Assembly: GCF_020740795.1 (NCBI RefSeq)
Contig: NC_067312.1
Location: forward strand, 48,059,905 to 48,123,904
Direction: 5' to 3'
Source of the DNA: Apus apus
Lineage: Eukaryota; Chordata; Aves; Apodiformes; Apodidae
DNA: 64,000 nt
This document shows, one piece after another, positions 38,801 through 50,800 of this stretch. The notes under the pieces are model-generated. The model was given only the letters and a program-made list of their open reading frames with translations, did no database searches and was not told the origin of the DNA. Position numbers and translations under genes: made by a program. Position 1 is the first letter of the stretch. Every line of letters starts with the position of its first letter.

Positions 38801-41800
38801 CAGGTGGGTACGCTTCCTTTAACCTTCCATTTCTGGTTTACACACCTGTAGAAGTCCTTCTTGTTTTTCTTTACATCCCTTGCCAAGTTCAGCTCCAGCT
38901 GCACCTTGGCTTTCCTGACCTTGTCCCTACACAACAGGGCAATGTCTCTACACTCTTCCCAGGATACCTGTCCCTGCTTCCACTGCCTGTTTAATTTCAT
39001 CTTGCCTTTTAGTTTAAGCAGCAGGTCTCAACTCAGTCATGCTCGTCTCTTGTCTTGTTGCTAGTTGCCTGGAAAGAGCCCAGCCCCCACCTGACTACAA
39101 CCTGCCTTCAGGTAGTTGTAGAGAGTGACAAGGTCCCCCCTGAGTCTGGTCTTCTCCAGGCTAAACAATCCCAGCTCCCTCAGTCTATCCCTATAAGACT
39201 TTCCCTCTAGTCACTTCACCAGCCTCACTGCTCTTTTAAATAAATATATATCGTTTTTTAAAAGAGTTTTATTTTCTTTCAAATAAAATCTACCCACTCT
39301 GTTTGAATGTTGTCCTACTTTTGAACTTCTTGTAGATGTAATTTCAAGGACAGAAGCCTTGGGGTAAAATATAACAATCCTTATACTTGGAATGCAGAGC
39401 CATTACCCAAGATTCCTTCTTTCTGTTCCCTGCCAAAGATATATATTCTGGAGAGAATACATATTCCCAAGGCCAACAGCTGGGGAAGGTGCTGTTATGC
39501 CTCAGCTGCTTCCAGATGGCCTTCATTAGAAATAGGAATTCCTAAACTAAGGAAAAATTGTAACTGGCAGACAGTGACAATCAAAATGCATCTTTCTGCC
39601 AAGACAACAGGCAATCACTGCAGAGGATGATACAATTCACAACAAAAAAACCCAGTCTTTGACAATACTAATAGAATTAACTTAGATAATTTATGTTCAA
39701 GAATAAATGGATAATTGAATAAAAGGTTTTTACAAGTCTAAGTAGCATTTAAAGTGGAGAGTGATGTGCTCGTAAGGAAACACAGTGATGTGTTCTACTG
39801 GAAATTAGTAGCAGAGCACTCAAAATCATTTATATACAGGTTCATCAGTTCCAGCATTTAAGCACTTTCAACCTTTTCATAAAGCTAATGTGAAACAAGG
39901 ATAGCAAACAAACTTTAGCAACTGATTCATATTTGCTGACATGCTTGCAACCCTTTTGTGTATCTTGTATTTTTATGAAGTTTGCTTTTGAAGGCAGGTA
40001 GATACAGTGATGTATTTGGTTTCAACCTTTACTGTTGTAAAGGTTACTAAATTAAAAGGTTACTAAATAAAAGCAAATAATCTGCCATTAAGAAGCTTTT
40101 TGTTGTTGTTGTTGTTGTTTTGTAAATGCATCTGTGAATAGTGTAACTAATACAAAAAGAGAGACTTAAGGGATCTAAACATAAGATGGAGTCTGACTTC
40201 TCCCATGCATCACTTCTAGGAAGGTCTTTCTGTCTCTCTCATTTCTGACACACCCAACACCTCAGAATGTGAAATCCAAATATAAAACTCAGAACTTGTG
40301 CTAAGTTAAGCTGAAAAAAATCTGCTGTTGGTTTTGCCAAATTTTAGCAAAGTTTAGTTGTTGTTATTTATTTTTATTTTTATCCTTCTCCTTCCTTCCT
40401 TCCTTCCTTCCTTCCTTCCTTCCTTCCTTCCTTCCTTCCTTCCTTCCTTCCTTCCTTCCTTCCTTCCTTCCTTCCTTCCTTCCTTCCTTCCTTCCTTCCT
40501 TCCTTCCTTCCTTCCTTCCTTCCTTCCTTCCTTCCTTCCTTCCTTCCTTCCTTCCTTCCTTCCTTCCTTCCTTCCTTCCCTCCTTCCCTCCTTCCCTCCT
40601 TCCCTCCTTCCCTCCTTCCTTTCTGCCTGCCCTGCCTGCCTGCCCTGCCTTCCTGCCTTCTTGCCTGCCTGCCTAGACGTTTTTGTCACCAACAAGAGGG
40701 GCTGATGGGGAGTGTAAAGCTTAAAGGCAGCCTTGGTTGCAGCAACCATGAAATGGTGGAGATCAAGATCCTTAGGGCAGAGAGGAGCAAGCTCACTACC
40801 CTGGACTTCAGGAGAGCAGCCTTTGGCTTCTTTAGCAACATGACTGGTAGAGTACCATGTGATAAAGTCCTGAAGGAGCCCAAGAAAGCTGGTTAATATT
40901 CAAGGATCATCTCTTCCAAGCTGAGGAGCACTGCATACCAACAAGCAAGGGCATGTAGTGACAGGGTGAGGGGTAATGATTTTAAGCTGGAGGAGGGTAG
41001 ACTTAGTTAGATATTAATAAGAAATTCTTCACTATGAGGGTGGTGAGACATCAGAACAGGTTGCTCAGGGAGGTTGTGGTTGCTCACTCCCTGGAGGTGT
41101 TCAAGGCCAGGTTGGATGGGGCCTGGAGAAACCTGGTCTAGTGGAAGGTGCCCCTGCCCATGCAGGGCGGTTGGAACTAGATGATCTTTAAGGTGCCTTC
41201 CAACCCAAATCAGTTTATGATTCTATGAAAGAGGAGGTAAAGTGGGCACATCAGGAAACCTGCATGGATAAATTCCTGGACCAATTCAAACACAAAAAGG
41301 AAGCCTATAGAGGGTGGAAGCAAGGACAGGTAGCCTGGGAGAAGTACAAAGATGAGCTCTTCTGAGCTCCTGTGCTCTTCTGAGCACATGAAGAGTGGCA
41401 TTCCTCCGGGGCTGTTACTGGGAATGGGGCTGATACTGGGACCGGGGTTGTTTTAACATCTAAGTCAGTGACATTGACAATAGGACTGAGAGCACCCTCA
41501 GCAAGTATGCCAATGAAATGAAGCTTTGAGGTATGGTCAACATACTGAAGGGAAGGTATGATATCCAGAGGGACTTTTACAGGCTTTCCAGCCACTCATC
41601 CTGAAGTATGCAGTGTTACCTGGGGTTGCCGTGACCGAAATGCAGGACTCGACACTTGGCCTTGTTAAAACCCCTGGCAATTGGCCTCAGCCCATCGTGT
41701 CAACCTCTCTTGTAACCAGATGATCTTTAAGGTCCCTTCCAACCCAAACCATTATACAATTCTATGATATTTGAAACTCAGGTTCAGTTCCCCAACTTCT

Positions 41801-44800
41801 TTATTGGATGAACTGATGAAACACAGTCATACACTTCGTTATTTAAAAACCTTGATTGTCCCAATGAAATCAGTTTGTTAGGACAGTTGGACTTACTAAT
41901 TTACTTATGCAGCCTGCTTAAAGAAGTACTAGTGGGAAGAGACTATTGTCAGGGTCATAGAAGGCTGATGCTGCACTGTACTTCTTACCAGCCTATGCAA
42001 GGAAGGGTAGAAGTCTGCTGAATTTTGAAGTGAAAATTTCTTGCAAGTCTAAAGAGTTTTCTAACATGATAAACATATTTCGATTCCTCTGGAAGCAGAA
42101 AAAGAGCAAAAGGTAAGGGTAGTTTTTTTTTCTGGTGGATTCTTTCTCCAACTTTATACTGACTTAAAAGCTTTTATCATTAAGGTTTTCCTTTCCTCCA
42201 CAAATAGAAATCCAGTTATGATATTAAAATTAAAAAAGCAAAACAAGCCAAACAACAACCTGCTAAGATAAAGGTTCCTGAAAAGTTCATAGTGAAGACT
42301 AAACATCAGCATTAAACTGCAAAAATTCCATATATGACAATCTGGAGTCCTGATCTATAAAAAACCCAGACTATTACAGCCCCTCATTTACCCCCAAATC
42401 AAGAAAGGTAACAGCATTGTTCTCTCATCAGTAATGATCTTTTGCCCATTTCAAAGCAAAAAAATGTGAAACATAATTTAAGCATTGGACTTTGTAAAGT
42501 TAGGTTAATGGTTGGTAGAGTTAGGTTACAGCTGGACTAGATAATCTGAAAGGGCTTTTCCAACCAGAACAATTCTGTCATTCTGTGATTCTGAAGTATT
42601 TATGGCAAGATTAGTTAAGGAACCCTGGAGATTAAATATAGATCTATGAACAACAGACTGAAACTGCACAGATAAAGCAGAAAATTGGTATTTCTTACAG
42701 TATTTAAGAATATGTAATATTGCCTGTAATTCTTTGAAACTGGTAAATTAATAATGTTAGTAGCAATTCATATTCTGTCTTGCCTGTCAAAAAACAAAGA
42801 CTATACTTTGAAAATTTTTTTCAAATTACATTTTCAAGAATAAATTATAACTATATTTTTAAAGTATTTTCTGCTAGTGACTAGTTACCAGCTATTAGAA
42901 AATTGCAGAAAGTGAGAATCACACAGATTAAAACAAAACATAGAAAACAATAAATAATTTTGTGAAAAAATGAGGACTTCATAGAAGATCAGGTTTATTG
43001 CAATAATGAACATCTGAAGTAGTATTATCTAAGCTAACTGCATAAAATATAAGATTAAAATATGTATGAAAGAAAAAGCTTTACAACAACAACAACAACA
43101 AAATAAATTAGATTCCACAAGAATAGAATTCTAGAAGAACCCAAGTGAACCAGCTAGATGATTTACTCATTGGCAGATGATACAATCAGGGATGCTGAGG
43201 AAAACATTTGGAAAGAGAGAGAAATTATCTTAGAGATGGAGATACCTCAGGTGAAAGAATGCATACTGGACTCAGTCTCAGCACTGGACTGAGTAACTGA
43301 ATTATCCTGTACACACTGAAAGCTTTGGAATAATTTGTCAGCTATCAGAGAAAAAATCTAGGCAATATCATGAACAGAATAATGAAACTATTTTCCCAGA
43401 GTGTATCACTAATTAAAAGTATGAAAGAATATCAAGACAGAAATTAGAATAGTGAACATACAGAAAAAGCCTATGCTGAAAAGACAAAAAAAGTATGTGG
43501 TTCAAAATGTCAGGGGCCTGGTATTCTCCTCTATACTGTGGGTCCAGCCAGGGAAAGTCAGGCAAACTGCAGTTTTCCTGTTTGTATACTGAGATAGTCT
43601 AACAGTGTTGACTTAGGCATATAATAATTTATTACAGCTTGAGATCCTTACATAGAATGGGCTGTACCTAGACACAATATGCTAATTTCAGTTAAGTGAA
43701 ATTCTGAGAAGATAAAACAGAAGTTGCTGATATTGTTTGTCCTGTCCCCCACCTTGCCATCTAATGTTACTCCTAATTTCATTAGCTCCTTTTCCACTTA
43801 CTTACTTGTAAAGTTATGTGATGGTATTTTTCGCACATAAATCCAGCATAGCTCCTTGGGACACTGAAACTCTGATGATCTGCAGCCTGCTAGTACAACT
43901 ATGAAGTTCTGCATTGCAACGGTTTTGTAGCAGAATGTTAAAGGTTTATCCGGTAAAGCACCATTTATCTGCCTGCTACATTGTGCATCACCCTTCCAGA
44001 AGACTCATTGCTCAAAGATCCCAGAAGCCCTCAACAAAAATTGGTAGGCATTTCTGGAAAAGCTCATGGTGAAGACCTGGATATAGGTCATCGTTCCTAT
44101 TCAGCATTCCCAATGAAGTTTTTTACTGATTTAAATCTATGTTTATAAGCATATGTGTGCATTTGTAAGTCCCCTGCAGCAGTAACGCCTGGCCTGATGC
44201 TATAAGGCTCTTAACCAGAAAAATTTGGGAACTGGTATTCAGCCTGATCTAGAACGCACTACAATGGCTTGGAAAACAGTGGTGGTGGCAAAGGAGGTGA
44301 TGGGAAGCTGCTACTGATAGCCTCTGTGGCTTCTGCCTTTGTAGGTGTATGACACATCTGCTAGGTGTGAACTTATATCCCTTTCCTGGCCTTGTTTCCT
44401 CCAATAGCTCACAATGTCCAAATGTTGAAAGAGCATTGAGCAAGCCTCAACACAAGTGAGTTCCTGCTGTCTTCTCTGTAGCAGAAACACTTAACAGTTA
44501 TTCAAAGGCATCCTAATTGTACTTCTAACTCTACAGCTAAGGTGTTCAGGTTTGTTTGGTTTGGTTTTTGGGTTTCTTTTTCAGTTCTTTGTTCGGTTTC
44601 GTTTTTCTAATTTTAGTTTTCTAGTTTCAAATGGAATTATTTTTCCCTTGAGGTTAACCCTGAACTACTTTTTAAAATATTAGATCCAGTATCAAAGTTT
44701 AATGTTGCAACACAAACGTACACGTATGATTTTCTCTTTGAGAAGATGTTCAGTAAATGCCATCATGTTTAATATTTTAACCAAACTTTCTCCCTAAAGC

Positions 44801-47800
44801 CATACCTTTGTATTACTCTAAAATTTTAGGAGGCTTTTCATCTAGTTGGTCCAAAAAAAGCCATTCAAAGAATGTTTCCAGTTGATAGTATCTTGTTTGA
44901 CCAATCAAGTTCTCAGGAAAGCATTTCAGCTTTATTTTCGGGAGCTGAAGCAATTTTTAATTTTAAAGAATACTTGAAAAATATTCTTGCCATTCTATAT
45001 ATATATATTCTTCATTGTGTATAGTCAAAGATGATTTTAAAACTTACATAATTTGTATTCTCTGGAGAGATACTTTATATTTCTTCACATCTCATAAATG
45101 ACTTCTCTTAAATTCTATGCTATTGCCTATTCTTACAATCCTATTATCCCCTGCTAAATCTGTCCAAAAGTTTCTGGTATCATACCATATAAAATTTAAG
45201 GTTTTAATTATTATTTTAAAAATCCAGTCTTCAAATTATTCTCCTTTCCAAAATTAATCATAAAATTAATCATTTATTCCACCAGTGTTCTGAAGATTCA
45301 GTGACCTTTCCTCATTTGAAGGTAACTTTTACACTGCTAAGTATCGTATTTAAAGGAAGGCACTCACTGGGAAAAGAGTGTAATAGGCAATGTTGCTAGG
45401 TAATGTCCAAATGCTCAGTTTGAACCTTTACTCTTTACTTTCTCATCATACTAATCTTCCTCATGAGGGAAGGTTCAGACCCCAACTGTTGTTAAGAACA
45501 ACTATGTTTAGTGTGCTCAGACACCCTGCCAACTTAAGAGCTATTATGGAGCACAATACTGCATATATAGCACACTTTTATACAGCACACTTTTAAATTA
45601 AGTCAGAGTTTTAGAAGGATGGATGTCTTTGGTGACCTACTGGAGCTTGCAATTTTGGTCAAATTTTCTTTGATCTTGGTATTAATCTTAAAATATTGAG
45701 CAGAAAAATAATTTGATCTCTGTATGACTGTACCCTCTAAAACAAATTAACTCCATTACAGCATTACTGTGATTATTAAGAATGTTATTTTTACAGTAAT
45801 AGTGCAATTTAAGCTTCATTTAAAATTATGAATTAGGAGTTCAAGGACAGCAGCACAGCCAATAAGGATCACATTAAGCCTCTTGTTTCAATGTGTGAGA
45901 AGCGTCACTTAAATTTTTCAAGCCAAGTCGTGGCATTAGCTTGAGGAAACTTGGCTCTGCTCAAAAGAACAGCCTTCTGGCAATGTCAGGAGCAACTCTG
46001 AAGAGTAAAAACAGTGAACACAGAAGGCTGTACTGAATCTCTGAGTTATAAACAAACAGTGAGCAAAGTTTAACATTTATCTGAGCTTTCCATTTGTTTG
46101 CCCCATTGCAGACCTATGTACACTCCATGTTGCTATGTACCTTAGCAATGGAACAGAACAGTAATGAGGAAAAAAAAAAAGACTCCAAGTATATCTTCAA
46201 CTGAACTCACATCTGTGTAGAGAAATTGAAGTACCTATTTTTAAAATAAATATTGGAAAATCTCAGCTGCACAAGTCACAGTCAAGCTGTATGTTAACCA
46301 TTAAAAACATTTTGTCAATTCCATATGAAGTATTTCCTCATCTCCTAATTTTGAAGTTCAAAGTACAATTTAGGTGAATGTTACAGCTTTGACTGTAGAA
46401 GGAAAGCAGAACATACAAGATGTCAGTAGATTTTAAACAGGAAGAAGTAAGTTCTTTATACATTAATCTATAACATGGATGTTTGTGAAAAGTACTGAAT
46501 TAGAGAATAAAGCTCTTCTTTTCTCCAGAGGGCACTGGCAACACAGTGTAACTGTCTGAGCATCCCCACGTAGCTTCAGCAACCCCAATGTGAATGACTG
46601 ATTCAGCTAAGAAAGGAGATGGCAATTTCTCCATAGGCTACTCCCTGCTGGCACTAGTGCTAAATTATGCAGGGTTTTACTGTTCTGTGGGATGGAAATG
46701 CAAATACTAAACTTTCTTGCCAAACACATCTCTTGTATAAGTAACCCTGTTAATGAAGGTTAGTTGCTTCTGTTGTTTAAAAAAATAATGGTTTTGCTAC
46801 TTCGTACTTTTGAAGTAACTGAGGTAAGGGGAGTTATCTTCTAGATTTTCCAAAATATTTCCAAATATATTAAATGATCACCACTATATATATATTAAAA
46901 GAATAATTTGATACTATTCTTCGTCCTTTAAATGTGAAAAAGTAAAGAAAATGTAAGAAATAGTAATGTGATAGTCACAATTTGTACCCCCAAAATGGAA
47001 GCTTTGAAGCGGAATTCTGCAAAACACTAGTTGCCCACAGAATACTTGCAGCTAATTTTTGGAAGGCTGTCTGGTCATACACTGCTGGCTTTAGTCCTTG
47101 TTTCCAGCTGTTACATCACATAAAAGACAACTAAAAATAGATTAAATACTTCTCCATACAAGCGCATTAAAAATTGCTGCAATAATGTTCGGCACTGAAA
47201 GTAGAAGTGTTGTGTGCAAAGTTATGAAGAGAAGCAAGAGGGAAAAAAGATTACAATCTTGCTGCTACAGTGTGGTCTGTAATACAGCAAGAGAAAACCT
47301 GAAATTTGAGTGTTTCAGCATGTTTTTGGATATTCTAATATGTATCAGATGTAGAAGGTTCCAATCCAGTAACACACTCAATCACAGATCTGTCCCATAT
47401 TTTCTGCCACAGTTTGGCCTATGCTTACGTATTTCACTGAAATCAGAACCCAGATGCCAAGGAAATAATGTACTACATCAAGTGTTCAAATATAGACAGT
47501 AATAGATGCTTTGTAGATATTAAATGAGCTATGTGGAAATTTAACAAGCTAAAGGTGCTTCCTTTTAAGGCTGGAGGGTATAACTTAGTGGAAACAAATT
47601 TAAAAGATGTGTAAATGCTGTGAAATGTGCATACTGTGAGATTAGAGTGAGATGCAGTTTCTAAAGTTGTTTGCCTGCCTACTTAGAACAGTAAATTTAT
47701 ACCAGAATTACCTGATACTGAAGATTCATCTCATCCTTTCTAATTTTTATTTGTATAGTGGTCTCAGTATCACTACAAAATGTATTATACTGTGGGACAC

Positions 47801-50800
47801 TAGTCAAGGATGCCTTACCTTAGACCAGTCTCCCATTCTCCAGATGTAACATTTGGAATAGTCCTCACAGTCCTCTGCTTCTTTAGGTCTTGTAGACAAG
47901 ACACATTTCTTGCGAGGATTCGTGCACCTCACAGTCCGATGCCGTATTCCCTTACCACACTTCACAGAGCACTGTTAGAAAAAGATGTTTTTCAGGTTTC
48001 TAAAAAAATGAGAGTTGCCCATTTTACTACCTGCTAATGACCTCTTCCAGGCTAACAAATATTTCAAGACTTCCTGACTTCCAATCTGCAATTGCATAGA
48101 CACTGGATTTGTTCAAAACTAACAAATGAACCAAAATGTCTTATGGGGAAGAATGATAATTGCTGCATTTTCAGCTAAAAAGATATAATTAGATAAAAAA
48201 TCTTACTAGATTAAGGAAAAACTAAGCTTTTTGACAAGAAAACATTTGAAAAGTCATGATGAAGTGAATGCAGTGTTATACTGAATATATTAGGTAAGCT
48301 TTGTTCTACAAATGAAAGGAAATACAATTAAAGAAATTCTAAATGTTTATAAGAGTAAGAATAAGGTATGGACTAACTTCAGAAAAACTCTCTAGTGTCT
48401 AATAGACCTTTTTTGGAGAGAAAAAAGTTAAAATGTGAAAGTAATAATTCTAAAATTACACAAGAATACAGACTGTGTTTGAAAATTCAAAGTCAGTGTA
48501 TACACAGCATTTGAAAACTCCTATTGCACAGAAGGCCTTAATCTGTGTTTTCTTGCACCATTCCCATGTACACTGCCAAAATTATGCCATTTCCTTTTCA
48601 AAACTTTATCATCTCACTGCTTGCAGCTAAAAACACTCCTGAGCCAAGCTGATTATAACTGCAGTAACGGTTGACTTAAAATATAATAGTGATAGTAGGA
48701 ATGGCCTTAGGAAACACTCCACTTTTCAAAACACATTTGTTATTTCCAACAGAAAACATGCACACTTATTCTTCATCTGTCAAGGAAAACAAACCAGCTA
48801 AACAATCTTGGTTTCTTTCTTGCACCTTTGTTAATAACTACTTCTCACAGCTAGCCCTTGCATTATAAAGCTCTGTGTATCAAACCAGGAACTGCTGTTA
48901 TTTTCTTCTCTTATCTCTGCTTTAGCATCTGCTTTTCATCTTTGAAAATATTCCCTATGTCTTAGCTCACTCTTCCCTAGGGATCAAGGGGGGCTGCTAG
49001 GCAAGGAAGCCCAAAGAAGGGACTGCACACACATTCAGAAGCTGCTATTCATGTTTTGAAACTGGAGGAACCCATAAGCACAGCTTCTGGTACACAAGGC
49101 AATCAGAATTGCCTTTGCTCTTCCAGTGGAGGGAGAAGCTTCACAAAACCCTTGCAGCTTGTCCAGATGGCAATGATAACAATACCCTTCTTCTCCACAG
49201 CCAATTACTTTGGTACAGCTTTTTAGAAGAAGACAGACAAAGGGACATGTACACTAAAGTATCTTAATTTAATACAGCTTTTTTACTAATAATTACGTAT
49301 TGCAGCAATGCTTCCGAATGCAAATTGTGCAAAATTGTGTTATTTAAAAGCCCTTTTGATCACTGCTTGTCCTGTTCTTGGAAGAAAAAGAGGTAAGAAG
49401 AGAAAGAAAGGGAACAAAATTTCCTTTGCTAGCAGCTTCTTTCATAGCCTCTCTGAAGCAGAATGGAAGCAACCATGCTTATCAACATGCCATGGTACAA
49501 AAGTTTGTCAGAGATGCTCCTGCTCCAAGGTCTGGTAGCTGATAAATAATGGCCTTAATTCCATTTGCACCTCATTACCCACTACGAGAGTCAAGATAGA
49601 CTTGATTATACATGCTTTAAAACTGGCCAAAAGAAACTGTTCCAGGACATTAACTAGGTAAAATGTAGTTCTACACAGCTGGTTTTCCTGGTCCCTGATT
49701 CAATGGCCAAATCACTGCACAAAAAACCGTGAAAATCATTAGGCTGAGCTGCACCATTTGCTGCTGAAAAAATAATATTCCCAGAAAACAGTAAGGCATC
49801 AATAATCACTATGGACTATTAGTATAAATAAATGCAGCACCTCGGACCAGACTCCTGCCTCCCACACAGTCATGCAGTCCTGGCCTTCACAGCGCTGTGC
49901 AAAAGTGGGCTTTGGCCCAGGGCAATCCCTCTCCCTAGCTCTGATCAGGGTCCCATTTCTAAGCTGCTGTGTGCAGGCTACTTGTCTGTTCTGAGTTCCT
50001 TTTCCACATGTCCTTGAGCATGGAGTCCATTCTGTCATCATCCATCTGCAAAGAGATACAGGCAATGCAGTAACAAGGTATCAGGAAAACTCAAAAATAA
50101 ACATTTTAAAGATGAAAGATCACTGATCAGCTTGTCAGTTATTCTGTATCTATACAACCATCTACAAGTCAAGTGCAGGCCATGCATGTAAAGTTCAGCA
50201 TTCTTCGAAAATACTCAGTTGCAAGACAGAATCACTTCTATGTGAAAGGCTTGTTGTGCTGGAGGAAGTAGAAAAACTCAGTCTTCATGTGCTTCGAAAT
50301 CAGTCCTAACTCAGATTGTGTGGTTTAAGGCTGCTTCAACTTGGCAGAGCCCCCACACCTGGAGACCAATCGTTCTAGAACATAATTTCCCCCAAAAGTT
50401 TTGTAGCATAGTCTAGACTATGGTCATGTGCCCTGAAATATCAAACAGCTCTACCACTGACGAAGTGCATTAGTGCAATACAGGAGACTTAGATTGCAAG
50501 GAAGAGTTTTTAGGAAATTGAGAATTAACAAAACTTTCAACTTTCTTTCACACATTTGTTGTAGGAAAACAAAACATTGAACTAAGGCTTCCTTCTCATC
50601 AGTCCAGAGGTTCAATTTACAAATCACAGCCTGTCAAGATAATGCGATAGAGTTCAAGATACTTCTGCAAGTGACAATATCAAACAACTAGTTATGCAAG
50701 GATATGCTTCAATTATGTTTATGTTTAAAGCTAACAATATTTGTTTTGTAATAATCACTAACACTGTATTAAGTAGCAGATATATGTTGAGGTTCACGGT

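Larger units (their letters stand above)
33039..47818 (-). other. ADAMTS19: ADAMTS19 14.8-kb intron
   Basis: The longest intron visible. CR1 copies and the GGAA microsatellite are listed separately. The stretches 33040-34370, 35150-37235, 39240-40380 and 42600-47800 show no exon or repeat family that I recognise, only short tracts such as (ACA)n near 43085. Confidence 0.9.

Noticed and set aside
40354-40749. 131-residue GRKE repeat ORF and the opposite-strand PSFL repeat ORF
   Set aside because: Pure translation of the TTCC/GGAA microsatellite; not a gene.
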